Under the pieces are notes generated by a model. The model saw nothing but the letters and a program-made list of their open reading frames with translations. It searched no databases and was not told the DNA's origin. DNA of 64,000 nt, from positions 496,222-560,221 of the forward strand of contig ML976660.1 in assembly GCA_010015655.1 (NCBI GenBank). Reading direction: 5' to 3'. This document shows positions 22,747 through 34,305 of the stretch, in pieces. This DNA comes from Bimuria novae-zelandiae CBS 107.79. Taxonomy: Eukaryota > Ascomycota > Dothideomycetes > Pleosporales > Didymosphaeriaceae. The position numbers were made by a program, and so were the translations under genes. Numbering within the stretch: the stretch's first letter is position 1; each line of letters opens with the position of its first letter.

Positions 22747-23758
22747 GACGGTCTTGAGCCAGCGGTATATCCCGGATTGATTATCTGTCACTGGTTCAGC
22801 AGTATCGTGCAGATCAAAGCATGGTACAGGTTACAACAAGAAGGTTGGGATTCTTGGAGCTCCAGCAACTGTTTGAAGGAGCTTGGACCCTCGTCGACAC
22901 GTGACCGTTTCTTCCGCTTGCGGACCATTGGCAGGACGTCAAGTGGTGGTCATTAGGTTCAATGGGAGCTCGATGCGGCAGCTTGAGAGGATTATTGAAT
23001 ATTGATCGCCTGAATCAATGCATGCGAAATGACGTTGAAAGCAATGTGAGGAAAGCAATGCGAGGTGTGTTGTTTGTATACGGTACATTCAAACAGCACC
23101 AGACTGAAGAGCTACAAAGGAGATGTTTTGGTACAAGCCCTATACAAGACAAGGGCGTTACTTCCCTCCAGCCCGTCTCAGTAGTTGTGTTCTTCCTGCC
23201 GAGGGAAACTACGACGACTGCATTCGACGTGGAAAGGCACCCTAGCAACGTGCAAGAGACAGTCACACCCATCGATTCACGCGTCGCTGATCACCTGCCA
23301 CCCCGTGAAGAAGCACCTTGTGCTTGACTGAATCGGCAACCGTGTATAACGTGCTGTTCTGCTACCCGCCGTGGACGGTAACTAACGGAAACAGCATCGA
23401 TCAAGCAGGCAATCAATCAACGTGTAGTGTGAAACCAAGCGCGCTCCCATTCCGCTCGGCGGCAGCGGCTTGGGCCGGGCGTGAACGAGGCCACGGGCGG
23501 ACGTCTGTATGTGACATGAGGGAGGCATAAATAGGGCGGGGTCAACTTAGTGGAAAAACCTTGCCCCACCATCATTGTCTCGGACGTCCCGCTTTGGCCT
23601 TCCTGTCTGCCCAACAACAAAACCTTCACCGCTCTCGAGACTGCTCTGGACACTGCCTAGTGCTCTGCTTAGTCAAGCCCATCTCTGTGCCGCGAGTGTT
23701 TTGTGTTCCTTGCAACAGCTCTGCACCGACCTTACTTACCCCTCCACACCCCTCCATC
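22747..23758. promoter_or_regulatory. Shared upstream region of SR-protein and profilin genes
   Basis: This 1-kb divergent spacer has a TATA-like ATAAATA at 23,527-23,533, about 230 bp before the profilin start, followed by pyrimidine-rich DNA typical of highly expressed fungal promoters. Open frames here are short and unconserved in appearance. Confidence 0.5.
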
Positions 23759-24411
23759 ATGTCCTGGCAAGGTGAGCAGCCATCGCACGTGTCGCGACGC
23801 AGCGCTAACCAGCGGGACAGCATACATCGACCAGAGGTACTCACCCTGAATGTCTACCACAAAGCTGTCCTCTAATCCTGAGCAGCCTCGTGGGCCCGGG
23901 CAACATCGACAAGGCCGTCATCTGTGATGCCGCCGGCAGCGCCATCTGGGCCTCATCCTCGGGTTTCTCCGTACGTCCCTCGCGTACCTACACCAAGACT
24001 TGCCGCGGAGCGAATATATGACTTAGAAGGAGCACGAGGGGCCGTATGCTAATGGCATCGCCAGGTGTCCGACGCCGAGCGCAAAGCGATCGCCGATTCC
24101 TTCAGCGACAAGAGCGACCCCAAGGGCGTCATCGCAAATGGCGTCAAGGTCAGCGGCGACAAATACATGACCATCGAGGCATCCGACGACTCGCTCAAGG
24201 CCAAGAAGGTACGCCAGCCTTCCCGGCGCATGCAACCCGCTCATCCATGCATCCTGATACTGATACGAGGTGACAGGGCAAGGAAGGCGTCGTCGCCTAC
24301 AAGACCACGCAGGCGCTCCTCATCGGCCACCACAACGCCGACACTCAGACCACCATCGCCTTCAACGACGTCGCCGCGCTGGGCGAGTACCTCAAGAAGA
24401 TGGGCTACTAG
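23759..24411 (+). CDS. Profilin
   Basis: Profilin binds G-actin, polyproline and phosphoinositides and feeds actin to formins in the cytosol. Five exons (23,759-23,771; 23,821-23,836; 23,886-23,970; 24,065-24,208; 24,277-24,411) make exactly 130 residues, the family length. The N-terminus is MSWQAYIDQSLVG-like, then NIDKAVICDAAG, IWASSSGF, a middle part with VKVSGDKYM, and a C-terminal end LGEYLKKMGY, all characteristic. The two first exons are only 13 and 16 nt. Introns are 49, 49, 94 and 68 bp with GTRNGY donors; the third has a GCTAAT branch site. It is convergent with the HeLo gene, with a 320-bp gap between stop codons. Confidence 0.96.
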
Positions 24412-24731
24412 GCGCTAGGGTCCGCACGTGTACTTTAGGGAATAATTGCATGCCTCCGACAGAGGCTCTAGGGGGCCGTGTGGATAGGAGAGGCCGCGCA
24501 GATAGACACGAGTGATGATGAATGACATGGTCTTTGGAGGATTATATTTTTGACATAGCGGAATACAACAAGGTGTGGTTCGTCGATATCAAAACATGGA
24601 TTAACAAATAGACTGCGTGTGGCTGCAAGACTATCGAAGACGAGCGTGATGACAGTCTTGCACCAGGATGCGCGATATCGGCCCGCTATACTCACGTAGT
24701 CCACTTGATACTGGAGCACTAGGCCCTCCCA
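24412..24731. other. Convergent 3' flanks of profilin and HeLo genes
   Basis: A 320-bp gap between two stop codons. It must hold both polyadenylation regions; nothing else is visible. Confidence 0.4.
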
Positions 24732-26760
24732 TTATATTCTCATCTGCCCAAACTCCCTCACAACCTTCTCGTAGAAGGCCTTTTGCAGCTCTGCCCCGAT
24801 CTCCTCGTCCTTCTCGTTGGCTCCTTCCTTCAACCCAAACGCTTGTGGGCCTAGCAGACACGACCGCACCACCTCCTCCACCATATTCCCCAAGTGACCT
24901 CTAACGTACTTTAGGTACGGGTTTTGCCTATCTAACAATTTCTTGCGCACCGCCAGCACCTCATTTGGTTTTACCTTTTCCAAATTCTGAATGCCCAGGA
25001 TTGTGTCGATAGGCTTCCAGTACGCCATCTCTAGTAGGATTACGCCGAGCGAGTACAAATCATACGACTTCTTATACGACGAAGAGGAGGAGGAGGACTC
25101 GCGCATCCCGGAGCCCTGCACGGCCGGATGACGGTATACATCAGCGGAGGCGTTCTCAGGCGGCTTTTCTGTCAGGTCGTCGTTCATGGCCGGGCGCGAG
25201 TAATCGAAGCCTGAGATGTACGGATTGGCGTAGTCGATCTCTGCAGGCCCGCAGTCAGAAAAGAACAAGATGTTGGATGAGCGCAGGCCCTTGTGTAGCC
25301 AATTCACCGCATGTAACCGCTCGAGTGTCTCAGAAAGTAGCCGCATCAGCACAATGCGATCCGTAAGGGAAGGCATGTCGATGTCCTTGGTTGTAAGCAG
25401 CGTGTGCAAAGATATTGGCCGCGTCGACGGGTGCGCAGACGCTGGTTTCTCGAACACCAATCCGAACCGACAATGATCTTCGCCCGTGTTTTCATCACTA
25501 TCTTGGAAATATCCAAGACAATGTGGTGCCCTGAACTGGTCCGTCCGGTTGTTCTCTTTGAGCAACGCCGCGAGGGCTTTCACGCGCTCGAGAATCTTAG
25601 CATCAGGCCCGGTAGATTGAAACGGTGGGGGCTCGTACGTTTTCCACTCTATCCAGACCGATGTTTTCCGCTCGTGGGGCCGCTGATAGAACGCTTCTTC
25701 GCGGTGGGACTCCGGAGCTTCTTCTGGGTCTGCAGGGGCAATGATGTGGATATGTGAGCGGGATAGTTCGACGTCGAGCGTTTCTGATGCGGTATGCAGG
25801 GCGATGCTGGAGGTGAATTCATCGGTGAAGATTTTGGGATCTTGAATGGCAAAGTTGAGGGCTTTGAACTGTGCTAAGGCAGCGAGGTTCTGAAGTCCCG
25901 GCTTTGCTACCTCGTTTTCTTCGTCAAGATCGTCGAGACCTTGGGCCTGCATGTAGGCCCTCACGGGGTTCGTCAGTTGCCCTCGCGAACTTCTACCACC
26001 CTTTTTCATCTGGAGCCGCGCCGTGGATTCGAAAATCTGGACCAGGTTCTGGATTTTAGAGTTAAGCTGTATGATCTGGAATTCGGTACGCGTCTGCTTG
26101 ACAGCGAGGTTCTCCAATTGAGAAGAGTTCAGCATTTCCCGCATAAAGTCGTTGAAGCTTGAAAGCTTCAACACCAGGTTCTCCATCTTCACTTTGTCGA
26201 AGCTAGCCCATTTCATCTTCCGCGGTACATTGACACTCTTTTTTGCCCATTCCAGGCTCTTCTTCAGCAACTCCTGTGACTGCGGAAACCTCCGCTGGAA
26301 ATCCGAGTCGACTCTCTTCACTGTAGGACTATCATCGGCCGGTGAATACGGAGGGGGGCTAGGTAATTGGCCATTCTCCTCTACTAACTCCACCAAGAGT
26401 GGTTTTGAGAGTTTCTTGTACTTTTCGTCCAGGCGCCCAAACTGATGCAAGAGACGGCGCTGTTGGTCCAGGACATCTAGAAGCAGGCCTTTGGAAGAAT
26501 TTGAGATGAGAAGGTTGTCATCTGTCTCGTCGAGGCGAACGACCTCAGCCCAGTCCAAAAGTCGATATTGCTCGGTTTTCAGTCGCACGCGGAGGTATTG
26601 GCAGTCTGAAGGCATGCTCATTGCATCCGTGATAATTTCATATCCTATCGTGCATTAGAAGAGCCTATGACCAGGGTGCACATTCACAAGAGCTACCTTG
26701 GATGCAGCCTGAAAAGATCTGAAATGTCAATGATATTGCTCCCAGGGCTAACTCGGCCAT
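24732..26760 (-). CDS. HeLo-domain protein with C-terminal pseudokinase-like domain
   Basis: Two exons (26,760-26,697 and 26,644-24,732; intron 52 bp) encode 658 residues. The first 21 codons supply the hydrophobic HeLo helix: MAELALGAISLTFQIFSG, then CIQGYEIITDA. The HeLo region continues to about residue 230 with LRVRLKTEQYRLLDWAE, a hallmark of the prion-inhibition/HET-S HeLo family, whose members can permeabilise membranes in incompatibility cell death. Residues about 350-640 resemble a protein kinase lobe, but the catalytic loop reads HKGLRSSN (about 472-479) in place of HRDLKxxN, and the DFG position reads GFD (about 500-502), so catalysis is unlikely. SYDLYSLGVILLEMAYW is kinase helix-F-like. 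HeLo plus pseudokinase recalls mammalian MLKL in layout. No amyloid motif or NLR gene was seen nearby. The short exon 1 is easily missed. Confidence 0.88.
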
Positions 26761-27367
26761 GGCTGTGGCTTTGCTTCCAGCACAAAACTAATATACTCAG
26801 TGCTATAATAACGAAGCTTGAGAGGCGACCCAGCTGGAGGAAGGTGAAGATCACAGGAAAAGCTGGAGGCAGGCTACAGCTTATAGCCTCTCGAGGCTTT
26901 GGCGAGGCCTACTTCGTCCCATGCTGTACAAGCGCCTGTCTGCCCGGCTCAGCCCCCATTACGATGCTTAAGCGAGTCCCTGGCTTCTCCATACGAAGAC
27001 CAGTGGAGGTGTACTTTTGTGAGTTGAGGTTGTTTTAGTATTTAGCAGTATATGCGACACAGGATAGCGCACTCTGAGTTCTGGAAACCAGCTTCTCAAC
27101 ACCGTGATGGTGGAGAATCGTAGGAAGGGAGAGCGTGGAGGAACTCGCAGTGGGGTGGCCTCGGATGCACCGCCATCGTGGCGTTATTCTGTGGACCCTG
27201 GCTCACATGCACAACTCCATGCTCGTCCACCCCCAGCTCCTCCGCGCTCCCTCCACCATGAGGTTCACATTGTAGACATGCGCAATTGCCATCATGAGCG
27301 ATAGCACCCAGTGCTCCATATAGTGCCACGTTGTATTTCCTTAATTTCAGTCTACGCGCAGCCTGCC
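26761..27367. promoter_or_regulatory. Divergent spacer between HeLo and metallophosphoesterase genes
   Basis: Upstream region of both genes. No TATA box or repeat recognised; small frames on either strand are not gene-like. Confidence 0.35.
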
Positions 27368-28411
27368 ATGGTCCTCGAGTCCCTCCCGTGGCGGCAAGCC
27401 TCCACACCACCAGATCCATTTGAGCCCACACCAATCCTCCACCTGGTCTTACAAGCGCCACTAAAGTTCGTCCTCTACCATGCCTACCACCTCATTACCT
27501 CGTTACGCTCCGCACCCTCGCCGTCAAAGCCTCCCATACGGATCGTGTGCATCTCAGACACGCACGGTCTTACCGTGGACGAGATACCGGATGGCGATAT
27601 CTTGATCCATGCAGGCGACATGACAGTGGACGGCAGCATACCCGAGATCCAAAGACAGGTGGATTGGCTGTCGTCGCTTCCACACAAAGAGATAGTAGTC
27701 ATAAGTGGCAACCACGACACATATCTGGACCCACGAACACGTCCCTTATTGCGGGAAGACCAAAGATCAGGCACAATAGACTGGAAAAGAGTGTATTACC
27801 TGCAGCACCGCAAACTCAGTCTCATCATGGCGGTCGAGCCGAACAACGCCGTCGGCGAAGAGACGCATCTACTTGGGCGGGAGACGAAGCACAGGAAACT
27901 GAGGATATATGGTGCGCCGCAGATACCAGCGTGCGGAGACATGGGTGTACACGCATTTCAGTATCCCAGAGGAAGAGATGCTTGGTCCGAGACGGTGCCA
28001 GAGGATACTGATATTTTGGTAACGCACGGGCCTCCCAAATACCACATGGACCTCTCACTGCCGCATGGGATGGGCTGTGAGCATCTGGCAAAGGAGGTGA
28101 AGCGGGTGAGTCCTACCCTGCATGTGTTTGGGCATGTGCATTGGGGTGCTGGGCAGGAGGTCGTGTGGTGGGATGGTTGCCACTCAGCGTATGAAGAGGG
28201 AATGAGCATACGGCCGAGATGGTTTCGGGGGTTGATGAGCCCCTGGCTTTGGTGGAGTACCTTCAGAGTCGTTTACAGAGGGTTGAGAGGTCTGCTCTGG
28301 GACAAGGTATGGGGAGGCGAAGGCCCCAGCCCAACAATCTTGGTGAATGCTGCACAGATGCAAGGGAACACCGGCAAGCTAGGCAATCCGATCCAAGTAG
28401 TGGACATCTAA
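27368..28411 (+). CDS. Calcineurin-like metallophosphoesterase (MPPED/239FB type)
   Basis: A single-exon gene of 347 residues, predicted to hydrolyse phosphoesters using two metal ions. All five metal-binding motifs are present in order: SDTHG (about 63-67), HAGD, SGNHD, THGPP and FGHVHWG. The compact spacing and the DILIHAGDMT segment are typical of the MPPED1/MPPED2 class rather than PP1/PP2A. A short hydrophobic segment before the domain (LHLVLQAPLKFVLYHAYHLI) might be a membrane anchor. The ATG at 27,368 is the first methionine codon of the frame. The natural substrate is unknown. Confidence 0.88.
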   Translation: MVLESLPWRQASTPPDPFEPTPILHLVLQAPLKFVLYHAYHLITSLRSAPSPSKPPIRIVCISDTHGLTVDEIPDGDILIHAGDMTVDGSIPEIQRQVDWLSSLPHKEIVVISGNHDTYLDPRTRPLLREDQRSGTIDWKRVYYLQHRKLSLIMAVEPNNAVGEETHLLGRETKHRKLRIYGAPQIPACGDMGVHAFQYPRGRDAWSETVPEDTDILVTHGPPKYHMDLSLPHGMGCEHLAKEVKRVSPTLHVFGHVHWGAGQEVVWWDGCHSAYEEGMSIRPRWFRGLMSPWLWWSTFRVVYRGLRGLLWDKVWGGEGPSPTILVNAAQMQGNTGKLGNPIQVVDI

Positions 28412-28671
28412 CGAATCACGCCTCACGACTGTAGATAAAAGCCAATCGTAATCGTAATACACGTAATCTTCATCACTTCATTCATGGAAGGCAAGCCAAT
28501 TCATTCAGAAAGCTTCTGTTGAACTGCCTTTTGACTATTGCATCTGAGCCGAGTTCAACATGGAGACCAGGCTGTAGTAGCCGTTCCCCGCGTAATTTTT
28601 GATCCGGTCATGAAGCTCATAAGCCATGCCATGTAATCCTCCACCAGCGCCAAAATGGACCTCGCACGCGC

Positions 28672-29292
<621 letters not shown>

Positions 29293-29541
29293 GTTGGCTG
29301 TGGATTCGGTTGTCGGAGGGGGAATGGACGGTGGTGGTGTGGACGGACGCTCGCGGTGCGAGAAAGTTCGCGCTTCGCTTGTCGATTTGGTGTGCGTCGG
29401 CAAAACAGTTTCGCCGAGCCGTTAGCGTGCCTGCCGAACTTTTTCTCGTGCTGCTTGCAGTCACCCTTCCGCTCCCCGGCCACCATGCTCTGACTTCCTT
29501 CCATACCTCACTGCCGCCTCGATCTAGGCGATACCGTCACC

Positions 29542-31335
29542 ATGGAGGCGAAGACGAGCATCGGCATCATCGGCATGGGCGACATGGGTAAGATGTACGC
29601 CTGGCGCTTGAGTGCCGCCGGCTGGAAGTGAGTGCTGCTGTAGCCGCGTGCTTCGAGCATTGCGCACCATGCTAGTAAGTCCACCTTTTCCCTGTCTCTC
29701 ATCCCCTTCTGTTATGATGACTGTGAGTGCATTTGGCTCGAGTGTAGCGCGTGTCTGTACCGTCGCCGTCCTGGTTGCGGGTAGCAGACATATCGCTGCC
29801 AATGATGTGAATTCTCGCTACCTTTTTATTACACCTCTGATACATTCGTTGAACTTGCTCGAAGTTCGCATTCTGCTATCTCGGGACTTTGCTGACTAAG
29901 TGCTTATAGGATCCCAGTATCGCCATACCCTTGACTTCGCGTGCTAACTTCAGCTCAGAGTGAATGCGTGTGATGTCCCCGAAAGGTTTGATTCTTTGGT
30001 AGAGGAATTCCGGAGTAGTGTAGGGCGTCCGTCATGTACATATATCAATAGAGCTGTGCTGAGTCTGCACCAGCCGAATGTTGAAATCCTGAAGACCGGC
30101 CATCTCGTGTCCAGAGTCAGCGACTACATCATCTACAGTGTCGAAGCGAAGAACATTGATGCCGTCGTGAAGCTTTTCGGTCCTTGTACGCTGCCTCGTC
30201 ATGCCACGGCGTGCATCACTGACCAAATTCAACAGCAACCAAGCTCGGCGCCATCGTAGGTGGTCAGACCTCTTGCAAAGCCCCGGAACTTGCAGCTTTC
30301 GAAAAGCATCTGCCTCCCGACGTGAACATTGTCTCCTGCCATTCCCTTCATGGACCACGCGTCGACCCGAAAGGGCAGCCCTTGGTCCTCATCAAGCACC
30401 GCGCCAGCGACGAAGCCTTCCAGTTTGTCGAGGAGGCACTCTCGTGTCTGCAGTCCACCCACGTCTACCTCACGGGCGAGCAGCACGACCGCATCACTGC
30501 AGACACTCAAGCCGTGACACACGCTGCCTTTCTCAGCATGGGTGCCGCTTGGAATGCGAACAACCAGTTTCCATGGGAAACCGCACGCTACATCGGCGGC
30601 ATCGAGAACGTCAAGATCAACATCACGTTGCGTATCTACGCCGCAAAATGGCACGTCTACGCCGGCCTCGCCATCTTGAATCCTGATGCACAGAAGCAAA
30701 TCAAGCAGTATGCCGAGTCCGTCACAGAGCTGTACAAGCTGATGTTGGGCGGACACCGAGAAGAATTGAGAAATAGAATCATGGCAGCCAGAGAAGCCGT
30801 GTTCCACACTTCCACGCCTAACAAGCAAGAGGTCCTGCTTAAAGAAGATGTGCTGAACCAATTTACTCTTGGTGAGCTGCCAGAGAAGCGACTCAAGAAC
30901 AATCATCTCAGTCTACTGGCTATGGTGGACTGCTGGTGGAAGTTGGGCATTGTGCCTTATGACCACATGATCTGCTCTACACCGGTACGTGTCCAGCAAT
31001 CATTGTCTATTCCCTTAACCATCGTCATCAAGGTTCTGTCTGCTCACTGTGCACAGCTTTTCCGCATGTGGCTCGGCATTACCGAGTACCTCTTCCGCAA
31101 CGACAAACTTCTTGAAGAAGCCATTGATACCGCCATTGATGACAACACTTTCCGCCACGATGACTTGGAGTTTACCTTCGCTGCTCGCGACTGGAGCTCC
31201 CGTGTTACCCTTGGCAATTTTGACGGCTACCGTGAGAAGTTTGAGGCGATTCAGAAGTACTTCGAACCGCGGTTCCCAGATGCAACGAAGTTGGGCAATG
31301 AAATGATCAAGACTATTCTGGAGCAAACGAGGTAA
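29542..31335 (+). CDS. TYR1: Prephenate dehydrogenase (NADP+)
   Basis: Converts prephenate to 4-hydroxyphenylpyruvate, a late step of tyrosine synthesis in the cytosol. Five exons (29,542-29,627; 29,959-30,019; 30,074-30,185; 30,236-30,984; 31,057-31,335) give 428 residues; yeast Tyr1 has about 450. The dinucleotide-binding motif IGIIGMGDMG opens the protein, followed by GHLVSR, SDYIIYSVEA, GAIVGGQTSCK, HSLHGP, ITADTQAVTHAAFLSMG and PYDHMICSTPLFRMWLG, all family signatures. Intron 1 is 331 bp, long for this window, with a clean GCTAAC branch site next to its acceptor. Intron 4 is 72 bp and readable through; splicing it restores STPLFR. Intron 2 was placed by frame (donor GTAGGG) and is the least certain. 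Confidence 0.94.
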
Positions 31336-32157
31336 TTTGATCGGCGTGCGATATCAGATTATGTGCGTGCGGAAGTGGTTCCGCAACGCTGTAAGCGCAT
31401 CGAGGGCCGCATCGTAAGCGTAGCATCCGTTTGCAGGCCCACAGAGGTCAATTTCATATCGTTTGCGAGATTTCCAACTCGCAGAAGTCTCACTTTAATG
31501 GAAATATGTTGTCTGTTACTATGTATCCGTTCAGCGTTCTGATTTCCATGCGGCTACCGTGATATACCACGTGCCACGGGATATAGATTGTAGTCCATGA
31601 ATCATTGGATTCATGGGCCTGGGAGTCCTTGCACTTGCATCTGCTCAACATTTTTGCAATCGAACTCCTGGTTGGTGCTTGATTTCGTTTACAATCAGCT
31701 CAGCCTTTCGCACCTCACTGTCCGCCTTTAGATAGGTCGCGTGCTTGTGGTTAGCGCAGTCCTGTTCTGCCCTCGCCCACTCACCCGGGCCTCCGGTTCA
31801 ATCGGCAGATGGATTTCTGCAAGCACCTCTCATATCGATATCAGTCCGTGCGGTTGTCCCTGGTCGGCCGACCTCACCATATAAACTCCCCACGGGCTCA
31901 CCCCGAAACTTCTCACACACTCAACAGCAAACGGTCGAACCTTGGAACACCGTCACTCACGTGCCAATTCAGTATCAACTCTAGTGCTGGTACGTGCCCC
32001 TGCGCTTCTACCGTTTGCCCACCATTCTATATAAATACTTCTCGGCCACGCTCGCAAGACCACTTCACACACTCACACCCAGCAGCTTGGAATCATTACC
32101 TTGATACCAACACCATGGAACTTACATCTCCTCAACACTCCCAAGCTCATTACCGAG
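31336..32157. promoter_or_regulatory. Upstream region of small secreted-protein gene 1
   Basis: A strong TATA box, TATATAAAT, lies at 32,028-32,036, about 120 bp before the ATG; a second TATATAAAC-like box stands near 31,878-31,886. The DNA between is C-rich with a CACTC/CACAC pattern common in fungal 5' untranslated regions. No other gene seen. Confidence 0.55.
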
Positions 32158-32659
32158 ATGCAATTCACCATCTTCGTCACGGTCTTAGCTATCGCCGGCG
32201 GCGCCGTCGCCAGTAAGTCCCCATTCCATACACCCGCTCTCTCGCGTAAAGCTGAAAGTTGGCTGTTGTATTACTCATACTGGGATAACACACTAGCCGT
32301 TTACTCTGGTCTTTATGGCCAACTTTTTAGCTTTACGCGAGAGCCCCTTCCATGCAACAACCTGCTCACCAGATTATAGATCCCGTCTGCACGCGCGACG
32401 AGCCCACCACCGTCAATAATGGCACCTCTCCGTTGGGCACCGTCGCGAATGACGCTCAAGTCCTCTCCCGCTGTGATCCGTGCAACGATATCTTCAACGA
32501 GTGCATGAACCACTGGCCGTGTAGGTCAAGAGCCAAAATCGTTTTCCACGTTTACTAACAAGCTCTCCAGGTTGGTTCTACGATTGCAACCCGAAGTGCG
32601 TGAAGCGGGTGTGCGAGAGCTCGCAGGACTGCCGTCAGGGCTGCGGTTATCACTGCTAG
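32158..32659 (+). CDS. Small secreted cysteine-rich protein 1 (effector-like)
   Basis: Three exons (32,158-32,212; 32,380-32,520; 32,571-32,659) encode 94 residues. A signal peptide (MQFTIFVTVLAIAGGAVA) is followed by a mature chain with 11 cysteines clustered in the last 45 residues (CDPC, NEC, PC, DC, PKC, RVC, DC, GC, HC), and an N-glycosylation site NGT. The first intron (167 bp) splits the signal-peptide end and contains the 105-bp inverted-repeat element annotated separately; without it the intron would be 62 bp. The frame across exon 1/exon 2 requires the acceptor at 32,379. Size, secretion and cysteine content fit a candidate effector or antimicrobial peptide, but no family was recognised. 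Confidence 0.75.
32239..32343 (+). mobile_element. 105-bp MITE-like inverted-repeat element, copy 1 (intronic)
   Basis: The left arm starts CTCTCGCGTAAAGCTGAAAG and the right arm (32,318-32,343) is its reverse complement with one T insertion and one transition. A second copy in opposite orientation at 34,651-34,754 aligns over the full length, including the non-palindromic centre (ATTACTCAT, GGATAA, ACTCTGGTC shared). The target duplication is not evident. It sits inside intron 1 of secreted-protein gene 1. Confidence 0.75.
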
Positions 32660-33655
32660 TGGGCGAGAGCTTCCTTTCGATCTCGCTCGCTTGCTGTTCG
32701 ACTGGATGTCTGACGACAGTCTGGTTGGACGTGTAAGGTCGGGCTAATGGGATCGGAAAGCCATATTCCACCACCATTGTACTGGCGAATGGCTTTTCAT
32801 GTCGAATTGGGGCACTCAGATGGAACTTGGGCGTGTTTGGCGTCAGCATATACCTAGTTGATGGCATGCACTACAATAGATAGGCATCCATGAGGTCTTT
32901 GGCCTCCATTACGTCTTCATGGGAAAATCTTTCCATCGGTGGCCCCCTTGTCAGAGTAGGCCAGCATATGAACAATAACTAACACTTTGTCTTGCCTTGA
33001 GAAGCATCTTACCATAGGTTCACACTCTACGGTGCATTTTCTGCCCCCTTGCTTCTATTTGTGGTCCGCAAAGACCTGTCGGCAAGGGAAAATTGCGAGT
33101 ACGAAAGCGCTGTGCCTGGATGGTCGGCGCTGTGATGCCTCGCACTCGTTCATGCTAGCCTTGGTTGGCAGGTGGTACTTGTATACTCAAACCCAAAATC
33201 TTACCATGGCTGTGCTTCCTTTTTGTGGTCATGCGGGTGTCTATCCTATGGCCCAGTAAACGCCTGCGCAACCTCCGCATCTTGACCGACCAGGTCCTCG
33301 TCTTCCAGTCATATCAGGGGCTCCAAGTCGCAGACTGGCGGACCAAGACTCAAGTCCATCCAGGATGACGTAACGACGCAATCTGAGCGTTTGCTCAGCT
33401 GGACGCGACATGAAATTACCACGATAGCCGAGATCGGACCTCTTCTCCGGCGGCCTCTTTCAATCAATGGTCGCAATCAGCGACTCCTGTACGTGTACAT
33501 AAGGGCGCTCAGTCCCTCCTTCCTCCTTCCTCAAACTCCGCAACAAAACTGCCCGATTCAGCATACTCCGACTCGCGACTCGTACTTCTCTGCTGCAGCT
33601 CGCTCGTGCCTGCCTATCGGTGACCCGACTGCGCATTCCTTTTGACGTCGACACC
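32660..33655. other. Spacer between secreted-protein genes 1 and 2
   Basis: Nearly 1 kb without a credible coding frame. A weak TATA-like TACATAAG lies at 33,496-33,503, about 160 bp before the next start codon. Confidence 0.4.
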
Positions 33656-34305
33656 ATGCGCGCCTTCTCGTGCTTGATTGCGGTCCTCGCAGTCATCGGT
33701 CTCGCGGTTGGAAGTAAGTACTGTATTTCGTGTCTGCCTCGGACAAACTTTGACTGGCCGCGCGTAGGTCCCGTTGCCCTCCACTCTACCGACACCAGCG
33801 CGAAGAATAGCCTCCGTCGTGATGCACAAATCAGTCCGCCAGATTGGTATCCCTGGGGCATGCGCTGTGCAACGACTTGGCCCGAGGACCACGGACAGGG
33901 ACCACCTTATACGTGGGAGATCTCGCCCGAAGTGCTTCGATCGGTGGGCGGCTTCACCCATGCTCACGTATTTGCGCAATGCAAATGCCACTTCTGGGAG
34001 TAAGTGCTACGATGTTCTGTTTAGTACTGAGAGGTCACAGCCGGCCCAAATGGCCGGACCTGAACAGGGTCGTCTCACGCTGCGCTGTATTGGCTCTGAA
34101 AAATTAGCAAGACTGACGAGCAACTAGCAATCTGGCTGCCAAAGGAAAGCCCCGGATCATCGCCGAGAGCAATGGCAAGTCCACCGACTGGTGGGGCGAC
34201 TTGCACTTTCGAGCTTTCGCCATCCAGTGCAACCCCATCCAATGGCATGACGAAGGGCGGGTTGGCTCCGAAGGGCGGGTTGGCTCCGAAGGGCGGGTTG
34301 GTTGA
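33656..34305 (+). CDS. Small secreted protein 2, C-terminal GSEGRV repeats (effector-like)
   Basis: Three exons (33,656-33,713; 33,768-33,999; 34,128-34,305) encode 155 residues. A signal peptide (MRAFSCLIAVLAVIGLAVG) precedes a chain rich in Trp, His and Pro with a dibasic LRRD site and cysteines MRC, QCKC and IQC. Both introns start GTAAGT; the first splits the last signal-peptide codon exactly as in secreted-protein gene 1, suggesting common gene structure. The last exon ends in three copies of an 18-bp unit (GAAGGGCGGGTTGGCTCC, 34,252-34,302) coding GSEGRV-like repeats. If intron 2 is retained, a stop at 34,001 shortens the protein by the whole last exon. If intron 1 is retained, the frame stays open and adds 18 codons with two cysteines. 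No known domain. Confidence 0.65.

Noticed and set aside
29628..29958. Possible box C/D snoRNA in the long first intron of TYR1
   Set aside because: ATGATGA and CTGA motifs occur, but no terminal stem can be formed and no rRNA complement was recognised.
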